A stretch of 64,000 nucleotides of DNA, from positions 6,193,245-6,257,244 of the forward strand of contig NC_051119.1 of the NCBI RefSeq assembly GCF_014839805.1, given 5' to 3'. Made by a program: the position numbers and the translations under genes. The DNA is from Manduca sexta. Lineage: Eukaryota > Arthropoda > Insecta > Lepidoptera > Sphingidae. The notes under the pieces were generated by a model. It did not search any database. It worked only from the letters and a program-made list of their open reading frames with translations, and was not told the origin of the DNA. Positions 53,505 through 64,000 of this stretch are shown piece by piece. Position 1 is the stretch's first letter; every line of letters begins with the position of its first letter.

Positions 53505-53667
53505 ACATATCTATAATAAGAAGCTTTTGCCATGATAAAATAGTGGCTATAGCACTCAACAGTAATGTAGCTTCTTATTAGAAAAACAAATTTCAAAATC
53601 GGTTGAGTAGTTCCTGAGATTAGCGCGTTCAAACAAACTTTACTTTATATATAAGTATAGATTAACC
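53505..53667 (-). mobile_element. HEL-a Helitron 5' part
   Basis: 'agcactcaacagtaatgtag', 'ttcctgagattagcgcgttc' and 'aaacaaac', ending 'taagtatagat'. Confidence 0.78.
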
Positions 53668-54167
53668 CGTATAACAAATTATCTTTTAAAGTATTTAAAG
53701 GTTAAAAAGACTCGGTTGCCTACACAACTAAAGGTAGGTAGAATAGTTGGGAATTCTTACATTCCGCCGTTTGTCGAGAACAGTTTGGGACGGTTTCGTA
53801 CAAAGTGCGGTTACCTACTCCGCGGTAGGAGGTAATTTTAGCCCTTAAACATTGTGTTTACAAATATTTACCTATTTTCAAAGTAGTTCGTGTTCAGAAA
53901 TAGCACTATTTAGTTATTATGATATTTTAAATATAGAATATAAAAAAATAACTGTGTCGTGTGTTCTTATTATGATATTTTAAATATAGAACATATTTTT
54001 TTAAGATTTATGATACAACTGTAGTTATTATTGGCTGTATGTACAATTATTTTTGAGTACCTTCGGGCTAGTTATTATTAAAATCTGTATTTAAATAAAA
54101 ACAAATCCCTATTCTCCTTGATTACGTTATAACTTAAGAATGACTTAACCGGTTTCATTCATCTTTT
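53668..54167. other. AT-rich stretch without recognised features
   Basis: A near-perfect direct repeat of about 27 bp ('attatgatattttaaatata') at 53916 and 53969; nothing else. Confidence 0.5.
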
Positions 54168-54410
54168 TTTTAATCTAATACTTGTAGAAGGTTCTTACGG
54201 AGAAAAAAAAACATTAAAATTGCTAAAAATATCGCAAAATAAATAAAAAAAAAACTTAACGCCAATTCATCTTCTCGCCATTGATGAATGTGAATTTAGA
54301 AATATCACTTTAGTTCGCAAAATGGTTTTGAGTAGAAACTAAACGCAAAGCCACGTCTGATTCAATATTCATAGCTAAGACAGAACGACGTCGGTCGGGT
54401 CAGCTAATAA
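54168..54410 (+). mobile_element. HEL-c Helitron, decayed
   Basis: Ends 'attcatagctaagacagaac', 'gtcggtcgggtcagctaa', the forward 3' end of HEL-c. The middle is poorly conserved. Confidence 0.6.
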
Positions 54411-54537
54411 CAAATCATTGTAGATCCCGTAAGGTATATACACCATTCTATGGAATTCGTCTTCTCTGTGACATTCAAATTGAATTCCATGGTATTCAAG
54501 TCAACGGATTATGAATCTTATTGGGTTTATATCTGTA

Positions 54538-54742
54538 TGTATGGTCACTTGCTTTAATAGTGAAGGAAAACATCGTGAGGAAACCTGCATACCTGGGAAG
54601 TTCTCTATAGGAATTTTGAGGGTATGTGAAGTCTGCCAATCCGCACTAGGCCAGCGTGGTGGTCAAGCCCTAATCCCTCTCAGTAGTAGAGGAGGCCCGT
54701 ACCCAGTAGTGGGACGGTATATAATACAGGGCTGATATTGAT
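54538..54742 (+). mobile_element. SINE-1 fragment, 5'-truncated
   Basis: 'gtgaaggaaaacatcgtgag' to 'tataatacagggctgatatt'. Confidence 0.88.
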
Positions 54743-55927
54743 TTTTAATATTATTCCATTGTAAATCATTCTCTATACGTACCACAAACGAAAAACGCAA
54801 AAAATACATCAAACAACAAACTTTCGCTTGAAACAAGGTAATGAAATAGAAAAACATTCGAGACAGAAAGACTAGTTGCAATATTATTCTTATTTATTTA
54901 GAAGCAGGGATGTGGAGAAATACAAAATTGTATTTACCATCAACCAAATCCCCCAACATCTTTGATTCTAAGTGAAGAAAGTTCAAAATTGATTGCCGTT
55001 GAGATTGTTGGGGATAAATTAGCGATGTCAAGGTATGAGTCGGTAGGAAATAGGGAATACGGAACCACGCATGGTCCCAAGGAAATTGCTATGTTTTATT
55101 CCATTTGCCGAGGCCTTGTATGAAATATAGGTAGCGGATTTCGATATTGACGTATTACGACGGCATCGTTGATGTGGCTTCGAATTTTATTTATGCATTC
55201 TATCGAACGCTACAAGTGTTTAAAAATTCGAATATTTTTTTGTTAATTGTATGAAAAGGAACTGTTCTTTTAATATACAAGATTTTCTTAGTTTAGGATA
55301 CAAATCTGCGCAGATTTGTAACTAATTTTATGTCTAATAAATACATTATAATTAGCCATATGACGTTCACTCCTAAACCCACCTCTTGGAGATTGCCAGA
55401 CTGTAATATCTTCTCAGACAAATTAAAAAAACTCTGTTATTTCGGCGTTAACGTATAACAAATAGATTTATTATAAGATTACAACATTAATAAAAAGTAA
55501 GATAAACGTATATCAGCAAGGCCTTGCAAAGTGAATTCCATATACGATTCAACTATTCCAGTTTGACTTTGAAAAGTCGAAGCGAAACGTCTAAAAGCTC
55601 AGTACCTAAATTATAGTAATAAAGTTTAATACCCAGACCTATTTGTATGATTAATAAGTTCGTTTTTTTAACGCATAATTCGGCATTAGTCATCCGGCTA
55701 ACTGGCCCGAGTGGCGGTCTCTGTCGCTATTATATTTGCATTCTGTTGGCACTAGTGATGTGCTTCGTTTCAGTAGGACGAAAGCGAAGGAAGATTTTAA
55801 TGCAACTGAATGACGAAAAAGTCCGCAGTTTTAAAATTCAAGGTGTACGTTTGATTTGATTGATTATCATTTATCGATCGCTTAAAAGGTCAAAGAAAAC
55901 ATCATAAGGAATAAAGAAACGGTTATA
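54743..55927. other. Long stretch without recognised features
   Basis: 1.2 kb. The 70-codon frame 55647-55859 shows no domain. Confidence 0.45.
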
Positions 55928-56212
55928 TGTGAGGGTCCATCTGGGTAAGTACTACTGCAATGTCTATTTCTGCCGCCGAGCAGCAATGTGTAGTCACTGG
56001 TGTGTTCCGATTTGAACGACATTGTAGCCACTATAACTACTGAACATAATAAGACTTAACATCTCATATCTCAGGATAGCGAGCGCAGTGGAAAACCAAA
56101 CAATACTTTGTAATTCAAAGTGTTTGATGGTGTTTCTACTGTTTATGGGCGGTTGTATCGCTTAGCGACAGGCAAACGGCAAGCTCGTCTCGTCAATCAA
56201 AGCTATAAAAAA
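55928..56212 (+). mobile_element. BMC1-like LINE 3' end
   Basis: 'tctatttctgccgccgagca', 'taactactgaacataataag', 'gtttatgggcggttgtatcg', and an A-rich end. Confidence 0.8.
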
Positions 56213-56221
56213 AACCAACAT

Positions 56222-56348
56222 TCCTAAGAATTCTATATAAGAATTACGTTCGCTAAGTCTGCCAAACCGCACTAGGCCAGACCTAAACTCTCTCAATATT
56301 ACCTACATGAGACCAGTAGTGGGACAGTATATAATACAGTGTTGAATT
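56222..56348 (+). mobile_element. SINE-1 3' part, decayed
   Basis: 'agtctgccaaaccgcactag' to 'gggacagtatataatacagt', directly behind the BMC1-like tail. Confidence 0.65.
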
Positions 56349-56429
56349 ATTTAATGACAAGATGAGTGTATTGTTCGGTGGTAAGCCCCTTTCACGTTTT
56401 TATTTACAATTTTGATTGATTAAGCCTTC

Positions 56430-56850
56430 TAGTGATCACCGTGTTAAAACCTGCCATAGGCAAGGGTGTCGCGTTCCGGGATCCGCCTGTGTATATCCGG
56501 CTTCAACGGACCGATTGTCGAGGAGTATTCATCTTTTGTCAGTCGACATCCTATTGGACCCCCTCAACTTACCATCAGGTGCAGTGAGGTTACTTTGTCG
56601 TGCGCATATAAAAAAGCAAAATATTCCCGAAGCCGAATCCGCAGGGCCCCAGGTAAGGGTGTTGCGTTCTGGGATCCACCTATGTATATTCAACAGGCCG
56701 GCATAATTGTATCGATTGTCGAGGGGTAATCATCTTTCATCAGTCGACGTTCTATTGGACCCCACTTCACTTATCAGGTGCAGTCGGGTCACTCTGCTGT
56801 GTACGTTGGAAAAAACGAAAATTTTCCCGAAGCCGAATCCACAAACGCAG
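56430..56850 (+). repeat. Two REP-C copies in tandem, period about 200 bp
   Basis: Both units contain 'ggg.ttccgggatc/tctgggatcca' and 'tcgacat/gt.ctattggacccc', and each ends 'ttcccgaagccgaatcc' (near 56625 and 56823). Confidence 0.85.
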
Positions 56851-57606
56851 CCCCTTCCCAAGAGTTACTTTTGTTTTGTTATGGCCGTGCCAAGTGGTTT
56901 TGGCCCGTTCCACTTAATTGTCAAGTAATTTTCTTATGAAATATTAGCGCTCTATATTCTTATGTACTTGTTTTAATAAACAACAACGCCCTTTCATTCC
57001 ATTTGCCTAAATTTTAACACGTTCTACCGAATTTCTCGTGGAAATTTTCCGCCCAAAATTTACATAAACTTTAAATTAAATTTCGCCGGTTTTTTGCGTT
57101 ACAATAATCATTTTTGATACATCAAAGCGTTTTTAGTATTTTACATTTTTAAATATTTGTTTGATTTTATTGATACTATGCAAATTTGAAAATTTTAAAA
57201 ATAATGTCCGCGTTTTTCTTGAATACTTACTTTCTCTATTTTCTTTAAGCCTGTAAAGATTGAAAAACACAGAAACCGTAAAAATTATGTTATAAAAATT
57301 ATTAAACATATTTAATATAAATATATTTAAATAACATGCTTGTAATATAATTTCAAGACCATAGATATTCGAAATAGATTTTATCAAATCGCCCTTATAG
57401 CAGTAGTTTTTATTGCCAAATTAAAATGTAAATTAATTCTTGAATGGTCTATGCAGGATTTGTGCAGACATAAAACACGATAAGAATTCATCTTGGAGTT
57501 GAATCTCATAAAATGGTTTTATCAAAAGGATGGATCCAGCCAAGAAGCTTACAATCAAAATGGAGGCGGCATTCTAAACACCTATGTGAAAACAACACTT
57601 TTGAAC
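56851..57606. other. AT-rich stretch without recognised features
   Basis: The 84-codon reverse frame at 57133-57387 is AT-biased chance coding. Confidence 0.5.
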
Positions 57607-57900
57607 ACAAAAAACAATTAGAAAGAAAGAAAGAAAGAAAAACGATTTATTAGTCACAGTCGCAACATAAACAAACACAATGTACATACCTCAGATTACC
57701 AATAATAATAAAAAATAATAATTAAAAATGGCTGGTCGCGGCTGTGACCGGTAGGTGACCACTCAGCATAATGTTGTGATGTGGTGCGAACCACAACACA
57801 ACGCTGCTTTTCAGTAGTCACCTTAAGTGACATATCAACGGGCATTAAACTAGCCAATAGACAAGAAAAATAAAATATATATAAAAACAAATTAGTTAAA
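57607..57900 (-). mobile_element. Unclassified LINE 3' end with (GAAA)n tail
   Basis: A (GAAA)n run at 57619-57642 followed by 'aacgatttattagtcacagt' is, on the reverse strand, an AATAAATCG polyadenylation region with a (TTTC)n tail. The upstream part 'ctggtcgcggctgtgaccgg' is GC-richer. Confidence 0.55.
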
Positions 57901-58654
57901 CCTTATCTCTCTAGTTACGACAGCTTTAAAACAATAAGAAACAGACATGGTTTTTAGACAAAGATATAGCTAATCTTGTCTTCAATTAAGTGTTCCATGG
58001 CACCTCCATTCTTTACTCTTTCATGGATCCCCAGATTTCATTCCACGATGTTAAGTGACCTCCCTTTATGGTCTATAAAAAATCTTTTGAATGGCCAGTA
58101 TTTCACCGGTTGATTTTGTATGAATTTTCATGGGTTGCAATAAATTTTTCGCTTTTATTGCATTGTACGTTTTGTTAATTCATATCTGGATTAGTCATTT
58201 AATGTTACCTTTGTCCGAGTTCAAAGTGGGTCGAGTGGGGAGTAAATTAGGTACTGAAACTGGGACATTGTAGTGTAATTTAATAAGTGTCAAGTCGGAC
58301 TAATATATTTAATTACTTTACAGCGCAGGAGGGTAATTAGCTACTTATATAATATATTTATTAACTATATGTTATCAAATAAGTTACAGGAAAATAATTT
58401 TCAAAATGCATCCAATATATAAGTAATGCTTTGATATTTGGTGGAAGGAGCAGCTGTCAAATATCGGTAATTGCAAATTATGACGTCATCGGGGTCATCG
58501 GCCATAACTTTGCGTGCGTGAGAAGGAGATAGCGCGATTATCCCACCACGCTCCAATTTTCACTCCAAACAAATAAGTATTTTTTTCGAAATTCATTTAT
58601 CAGTTTATGCGTTCACTTTTAAAAATCATCTTAAAGTAGGTTAAGTCCATATCA
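57901..58654. other. Stretch without recognised features
   Basis: Nothing recognised. Confidence 0.5.
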
Positions 58655-58790
58655 CCCGATTCCTGCCGGCTTCCTTTTTGTAGAATTTCTATAGAATCTA
58701 ATTATCATCAGAACGATTTAGCAATAAGTACCTATATGTTGTGTCGGGTTTCCTTTCCGAAAATTTCACCTTTCGCCATTAACAATATAA
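58655..58790 (+). repeat. REP-J copy
   Basis: 'cgattcctgccggcttcctt' to 'tcgggtttcctttccgaaaa' and 'tttcacctttcgcca'; shared with 63150-63490 and 28700-28860. Confidence 0.65.
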
Positions 58791-59182
58791 TGATAATATC
58801 AACACTGTATTATATACTGTCTCACTGCTGGGCATAGGACTATACTATTGAGAGGGATTTGATCTTAGACCACCACGCGGGCCTAATGCGGATTGGTAGA
58901 CTTCACACACTCTCAAAATTCCTATAGACAATCTCTCAGGTATGCAGATTTATTCGCGATGTTTTCCTTCACCGTTAAAGCAAGCGATAATTAACAAAGA
59001 ATACACACATCATTCCCGAATATTTTGTTTTCTTACTTTCCTCTTATGCACCTACATTGATTATCTCTGCACCACCCTAAGGTTGACTGGTAGAGAATGT
59101 CTATGGCATTAAGTCCGCCTGTATACTTTTGTATATAAAGTGCTAAATAAATAAATAAATTATTTAAAAAAATCAGAGGTGT
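58791..59182 (-). mobile_element. SINE-1 copy split by REP-B
   Basis: The reverse SINE-1 body stops at 'acacacatca' (59013) and resumes 'aaaaaaatcagaggtgt' near 59165. The head (B and A boxes) is missing. Confidence 0.8.
59014..59165 (+). mobile_element. REP-B piece inserted in SINE-1
   Basis: 'caccctaaggttgactggta', 'tggcattaagtccgcctgta' and an (AATA)n tail. Confidence 0.78.
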
Positions 59183-59534
59183 AAAGTCATATTCTGCATC
59201 CAAAATTCAGGGCAATGTTGTTGTCTCCACTGATTACTTATAAATTCACAACATAAGTATCAACTCAAAACGTATCGAATACCATTCCAAATTCCAAAAC
59301 GAATTAATCCCAGTTTCTTGGCTAATATGTTAGAAACACTAACTTACATCTTGCAGTCGAAGTTGCCATGAGCGCGGTTATTTATATCAAAACTTTTTGT
59401 TTCAGAGCGGGTCAATACAATTGAATGTCCGCCGGTGTATTACTCGCTTCTTCTAAACAAGTGATTTCTATCTTGTACTAATATTGGTATCTAGATACTT
59501 TCATGGATTTATACATGCTTTTTTCCATCTATTA
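59183..59534. other. Stretch without recognised features
   Basis: Nothing recognised. Confidence 0.5.
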
Positions 59535-59700
59535 CTTTTTATTGCTCTGAATGAGTTGAGCCTGTCCTTCATCCGATGGTAAGCAACAATACAAATACCT
59601 TGATTTACAAAGCATTGCCTAATACTTCACTGCGCTCGCCATCCTGAGACATGATATGTTAAGTTTTATTATGTTCAGTAGTTACACTGGCTAAGTACGT
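59535..59700 (-). mobile_element. BMC1-like LINE 3' part
   Basis: 'cactgcgctcgccatcctga', 'gttcagtagttacactggct'. Confidence 0.78.
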
Positions 59701-59744
59701 ACGTATAATAAAATTTACTGTTGTATTTGTTTACAACAGATTTC

Positions 59745-59836
59745 ATTGATAATAATCTCTGCTGCATCCTAAGGTTGATTGGATGTATGTACTAAATTAA
59801 ATGGTATGCTAAGTACAAATAAAAAAAAAATTGTAA
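59745..59836 (+). mobile_element. REP-B fragment
   Basis: 'ctgctgcatcctaaggttga' to 'gctaagtacaaataaaaaaa'. Confidence 0.6.
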
Positions 59837-59849
59837 CAGAACGATGTCT

Positions 59850-60000
59850 GTTTATTATAGATATTGAAGAAAAACGAATACGGCAATGGAAGCTAAAACA
59901 GTTTTTAGAATTTTTGTTTGTCTGGATGTTTGTATACACATCACGCAAAAACTACTGCATCGAATGCAGTTTTCAAGCGTTATTAAGAAGTTAGAAGTGC
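59850..60000 (+). mobile_element. HEL-d fragment
   Basis: 'atggaagctaaaacagtttt' and 'tcgaatgcagttttcaagcg', as in the 51.7 kb copy. Confidence 0.55.
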
Positions 60001-60002
60001 TC

Positions 60003-60100
60003 GTTATGGCGATAGGGGTAGCGTATATTATTGGACGTAACTAAAATGGATGCCTTGGTTGTGTCTGCTTACCCCTTCGATAAAGGCGTGATGAGTGTTT
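60003..60100 (+). mobile_element. SINE-2 3' fragment
   Basis: 'atggcgataggggtagcgta' then 'accccttcgataaaggcgtg'. Confidence 0.65.
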
Positions 60101-60378
60101 GTTTTTGTAAAAAGCATGATACGCAAGTATGTACAAATATACTTATCTTCCTGCCTTCTATATAAACCCGGCAGTTGAAACCAGTTTGAAATAAAATAAT
60201 TATTATATTAATATAGAGTAAGTTGTACGAGAAAGGAGCGTTTCCTTTTGTAGCGGACTTGTCCATTCCGCTCGGTTGCTAAAGGCTAGCGCTAGACAAA
60301 TTGTGAGTCTGATATGGATTCCCGTTAATGTTAATGTGTTTGACGCTTTTATATTATTATTTGATATTTATTTATTTA
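60101..60378. other. Stretch without recognised features
   Basis: Nothing recognised. Confidence 0.5.
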
Positions 60379-60654
60379 CTAATTGACCCGACAGACGTTG
60401 TCCCGTCTTAACTATGAATTTGCAGCGCGCATTCTGTCAATCACTTACAGTTAAGTATATAAAATTAATATTTTCGTTAAGTTTTCTTAAATTTTCTAAT
60501 TTTCCGCGCAATTTTTTGATTTATTTGCTTTCATAAGAACCTTCTCCCGATAATAACAACCACAACAAAAAAATAATTGTGAAATCGATCCAGCCGTTCA
60601 CGCGTGATGGCGTGACCAAGGGAAATAGGGATTCATTTTTATATATTATATAGA
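60379..60654 (-). mobile_element. HEL-c Helitron copy
   Basis: 'aattgacccgacagacgttg' (end mutated from ctagctgac), 'gaatttgcagcgcgcattct', ending 'atattatataga'. Confidence 0.82.
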
Positions 60655-61174
60655 TTAGTACCGCCACATTGTACATATAATAACGGTTCACATAGTTACA
60701 CTGGTATTAAACAATTATAGTCACTGATATTTATTTATTTATTCGATTTTTAAGGGAAACGTAGAAGCAATAATTAATAACATAAAAATAAAGCAAATTA
60801 AGTAGTACTTGGCTCAATTAAGTTTTCACAGTTAATATACAACAAGTACGGTGTAAGAATAACATTCGCCACAGCAATCGGCGAGTAGCATATTTTTATG
60901 GGACCTCAAGACGGTGCACATAATATTAATAATAATGAACATATAGTCATATATATACAATATAAAAAACAGAAACAAAATGTATAATATATATCTATGG
61001 GTACAATTGAGATGTTTGATTAAGGCGAAATATGGTAGATATCAACGCTTGTTCAATATTAATTAGATAGACGGTCTTAAAAGTACGTCAATTTCTCGCT
61101 GCAATACGTTTAAAGGAAGGGTAGTGCTGAACCCAGTTGAAGTAAGATAACAGCAGATTATGCAGTAGGTTATA
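60655..61174. other. Stretch without recognised features
   Basis: 'cacagcaatcggcgagtagc' near 60870 is a short GC-richer piece. Nothing assigned. Confidence 0.45.
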
Positions 61175-61272
61175 ATCAAAGACATTAACCTATATAGTTA
61201 TTTATAGATCGGACATCAGGGCCAAATTTTTGCACCAAAAGTTATTACCAATTAGTAATGAGACGCTGTGTC

Positions 61273-61705
61273 GCCATCTTTGGGGGGTATTTGCCAATAC
61301 TCGCCACGCTTGGCAGGCGGATTGGCGAGCGCAGGAGGGGACTCACGCTGATGACGCTGCTGCCCATCATCAGCCGGGGAGAGGAAATAGGGTTTGTGGG
61401 TAGAGGATGTTATGGGAAAGGAAAGTATGGCCTATAGGAGTGGATACTGCACTCATGGAAGGGAAAGTTGGTAGTGACTGCAGTAGCTCGGGGGCCGAGG
61501 TCGCGTACTCGTAGCATCTATTCTAGGGCGGGCCATGACCACTAGATAGGTGCATCCCTGACCAGGTGGACGGACGACCTGGCTAGGGTCGCAGGAAGTC
61601 GCTGGATGCAGGCCGCTTCCAACATGTCGACGTGGAGATCCTTGGGGGAGGCCTATGTTCAGCAGTGGACTTCCTGTGGCTGATATGATGATGATGATGG
61701 TGAAT
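61273..61705 (+). mobile_element. RTE-tailed retroposon
   Basis: The 3' 120 bp is an intact RTE C-terminus and the tail is (TGATGA)n; the 5' 280 bp ('cgccacgcttggcaggcgga', 'gctgctgcccatcatcagcc') is non-coding. 'agacgctgt' on both sides (61262-61270 and about 61709-61717; 13 bp with one mismatch) fits a target duplication. Confidence 0.7.
61564..61683 (+). pseudogene. RTE LINE ORF C-terminal remnant
   Basis: 39 codons and a TGA: RWTDDLARVAGSRWMQAASN, then WRSLGEAYVQQWTSCG. This is the characteristic end of RTE-type ORFs. Upstream the frame is closed by a TAG at 61543, so no RT is present. Confidence 0.85.
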
Positions 61706-62134
61706 AAGACGCTGTTTTGTTTGAAATGTCCATATGAAAAGATGTCACAGCGTCCATAAATATTATTACGAAAATAACATATTTACACAAAATATTATGC
61801 GAATATACGTATTAAAAATGTGCAAATCACGGTATGGAAAAAAATATGAAGTATTTTACATTGATGCTATTTCACGGTAGATTGAGTAACCATCACAGAA
61901 GCGCAAAATTTCCCGATGTCCATTCTATATACTCCTAGAACTCTGGCTATAATAAAATGTACACATACATCAATAGATGGCGTTAAATCAAAATGCTTTA
62001 AAGAGACTGCGAATCTTGGATACAGTGCAATTTATGTGAGATTTGACATGCCGACATTGTCTTAAGCGAAGCGATGGCGGGGCACGATACGCATTGTACC
62101 GACATTTCATTTGAACATAAGCTTATGATATTAA

Positions 62135-62256
62135 TTTCTTATGTTTACGCGAATGTTAGACATTTAAATAAAACTTACTTTCCGGATTTTATCGCGGTTT
62201 TTTATATTACAATTATCTCCCAACGTTTCAAAGACATTGCTGCCTCGTGGGTTATC
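62135..62256 (-). mobile_element. Penelope-like 3' tail
   Basis: 'ttatgtttacgcgaatgtta', 'gattttatcgcggttttt' and 'tcccaacgtttcaaagacat'. Confidence 0.8.
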
Positions 62257-62258
62257 TA

Positions 62259-62276
62259 GGGGGGGGGGGGGGGGGG
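62259..62276 (+). repeat. Poly(G) run of 18
   Basis: Eighteen consecutive G next to the Penelope tail. Other tails have a short C-run at the corresponding place ('cagtccccccc'). Confidence 0.85.
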
Positions 62277-62284
62277 TTTAATGA

Positions 62285-62345
62285 TGATAAGGCCGTCTTT
62301 CGCTGGCCGCAGGCCGCTTCCAGGTTGGTCTGGAAATCTTTAAGA
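62285..62345 (+). mobile_element. RTE-type LINE scrap
   Basis: 'tggccgcaggccgcttccag' and 'ctggaaatctttaagataag' resemble the RTE 3' coding end. Confidence 0.5.
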
Positions 62346-62764
62346 TAAGCTTCTGCTTAAAAAAAATAAAATCCTTCTTTTCAAAAATAATTCCATTATT
62401 ACAATCTTGACAGATATACGCACCTACTGAAGATATCTCAATCGACATTATTAACAAATATGTATAATTTTTACCTTATTCTAAATAAAAAATTATTAAA
62501 TCGATACAAAAAACGTTGAGTTAAAATCTGTCCCATTATGATTAAAAAGTAAGTTTTTAACAAACTACTTTATGCTGTTGGAAAAGTTATAGTAACTTGA
62601 TCAAGTTTAATATTCCAAAGATTTATTACTTTATTTTAACGTCTTTTAATTCATCATTTTAATGTTTTATTTCACCGAATAACGAATAGAGGATAATGCC
62701 TCGGAATTTTTGAATGGATTTTGATAAGTTTTGGTACAGACACTTTATTGTGGGTTGGATTATT
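62346..62764. other. AT-rich stretch without recognised features
   Basis: Nothing recognised. Confidence 0.5.
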
Positions 62765-62935
62765 GAAGGTTACTTTTTCAGGACACGATAATTTGACCAC
62801 ACTGCATGTGATGATAAGTTGAATGAGGTTCAGATAGAATGTAACGATGATTACCCCTCGCCAGGCGACAGAATTATGTCGGCCTGTTTGAACTGAAAGC
62901 TGTACAGAATTTTCCAAGAAGGTCTACGCGGACTA
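62765..62935 (-). repeat. REP-C copy, decayed
   Basis: 'cgatgattacccctcgccag', 'gcgacagaattatgtcggcc'. Confidence 0.75.
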
Positions 62936-62965
62936 GACCTAAAGCGACGCGCTCTGGACATCAGG

Positions 62966-63143
62966 GCCCTTATTCTGTATGATAGTGTAAACGCGTAACG
63001 CGGCCGTGTCATGTTATCTCCGAGAAATGTGCGTGGAATGGTATTCTGTAAGTCAAATTTCTATAGTCCTAAACATGACGCGTTGTGTTACGTGCTTGTT
63101 ACGCACTGTTAAAATAACGTGCGGGATAGAGAATAAGGCCCCA
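62966..63143. mobile_element. MITE with inverted ends
   Basis: 'gggcccttattctgta' against 'gagaataaggcccc', and inner 'taacgcggccgtgtcatgtt' against 'catgacgcgttgtgttacg'. Non-coding. Confidence 0.75.
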
Positions 63144-63149
63144 GTAACA

Positions 63150-63490
63150 AAGGGTTCTTATAACCCGATTCTTGTCAGCTTCCCTTTCGTAATCTATGTA
63201 AAATTTTATTATCATTAGATAAAAATTAAAATTAAACTATTTTTCGGATTATCGCGGTTTTAAAATTTCCCCCCGTGACCATGAAGGTTGTAAAGCCTTC
63301 GAAACGTCGGGAGAAAAGTAAAATATTAAAACCGCGATGAAATCCGAAAAATAGTTAAATTTTATGTCTAACATTCGCGTAAACATAAGAAATCATTATT
63401 ATATAACAATTTGCAACAGATATACTTAGTAATTATAAATTGTATCGGGTTCCTTTTTGGAAAATTTCAACCTTCGCCACTGTTGGACAT
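63150..63490 (+). repeat. REP-J copy split by a Penelope tail
   Basis: 'ttataacccgattcttgtca' at the left and 'tgtatcgggttcctttttgg' at the right belong together. Confidence 0.7.
63219..63400 (+). mobile_element. Penelope-like 3' tail with inverted terminal segment
   Basis: 'aaccatgaagg'-type core ('cgtgaccatgaaggttgtaa', 'ttcgaaacgtcgggagaaaa') flanked by 'actatttttcggattatcgc' and its inverse 'gcgatgaaatccgaaaaata'. Confidence 0.82.
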
Positions 63491-64000
63491 ATAAAATTGT
63501 AAACATAATGTTAAGGAAACTAATACCGCTTTTCGCCTCAATCGCTCGCTAGTATGTTACGTTAAGCCTCTCGTAATGCTCTTAAATTAAATTTTAAGTC
63601 GGATAAATCTTACGCCATTAAAATATTCAAATCTTGTTCATAACGGCTCCTAGAGCTCTCTAAATGTGAATCGTTAAGTCGCAATGTCTACTTTACGATG
63701 AGTCCTACCTGATACTGTTAGATTTAAATGCTTTGCATTTGAATAAAGAATTCTTTTTGTTTTTTTTTTTGATAACCTTTGGGTATAAACCTTTTTCGAT
63801 CTTAGTTTTTTTTCTGGCTCAATAAAGAGGTTTTATCATGTATGATAGTGAATGTAAAAATATATTTTTTAAATAATCAAGATTTTGGTGGATGTTGAGG
63901 GACCATTGCCACTCATACACACCCATACATTTATCAATAATTTGTCAACTACATTTTATAGGTTGGTTTGTATAATCTCAAAACTCTCAATATTAACTCG
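63491..64000. other. AT-rich stretch to window end, no recognised features
   Basis: Nothing recognised. Confidence 0.5.

Larger units (their letters stand above)
61175..61950 (+). repeat. REP-M copy split by an RTE-tailed insertion
   Basis: Matches 37030-37445 on both sides of 61273-61705. Confidence 0.7.

Overview
This is a eukaryotic, gene-poor and repeat-dense window, most likely from a moth or butterfly (Lepidoptera). The basis is an AT-rich intergenic background packed with non-autonomous Helitrons ending in a GC hairpin plus CTAG, two tRNA-derived SINE families (the commoner one resembles lepidopteran Metulj-type SINEs), tails resembling the Bombyx BMC1 LINE, a Penelope-like element, RTE tails and MITEs. 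I found no host protein-coding gene, no genuine tRNA or rRNA gene and no prokaryotic signal.

Layout. (1) Positions 1-16572 are one GC-rich compound retrotransposon locus. A BEL/Pao-type LTR retrotransposon (gag with zinc knuckles, aspartic protease, RT with YMDD, RNase H, integrase, DUF5641-like tail) occupies 1212-10911 and 16465-16572. A Jockey-clade non-LTR retrotransposon sits inside its 3' LTR (10924-16464) with a 10-12 bp target-site duplication. The 3' end of a second, about 5% diverged Jockey copy (1-1211) ends at the same nucleotide of the 5' LTR. That site lies about 20-30 bp downstream of the LTR TATA box, at the predicted transcription start. An exact 500-N gap (5328-5827) is flanked by about 3.0 kb of nearly identical BEL sequence (2338-5327 and 5828-8850), which looks like two overlapping contig ends that were not merged.

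(2) Positions 16573-64000 hold AT-rich DNA with dozens of short nested repeats: SINE-1 (about 14 copies or pieces), SINE-2 (about 9), four Helitron-like groups (HEL-a to HEL-d), a 5'-truncated Penelope-like element with an intact GIY-YIG endonuclease reading frame (29066-30042) flanked by a 14 bp duplication, dispersed Penelope 3' tails, several inverted-repeat MITEs (one with perfect 72 bp arms at 26294-26575), LINE 3' ends, and tandem expansions inside repeats (6 x 123 bp in a Helitron, 3 x 113 bp in REP-C).

Functionally the window is a record of mobile-element activity. BEL supplies LTR promoters and Gag-Pol; Jockey supplies ORF1 and endonuclease/RT and sits where the BEL promoter could transcribe it; SINEs and MITEs are parasites nested in older elements, with target duplications that allow relative dating. 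Many frame breaks in Jockey and in the left BEL copy fall in homopolymers or beside the gap, so sequencing error and true decay cannot be separated from sequence alone. Family names such as SINE-1, SINE-2, REP-C, REP-B, REP-I, REP-M, REP-J and HEL-a to HEL-d are local labels.
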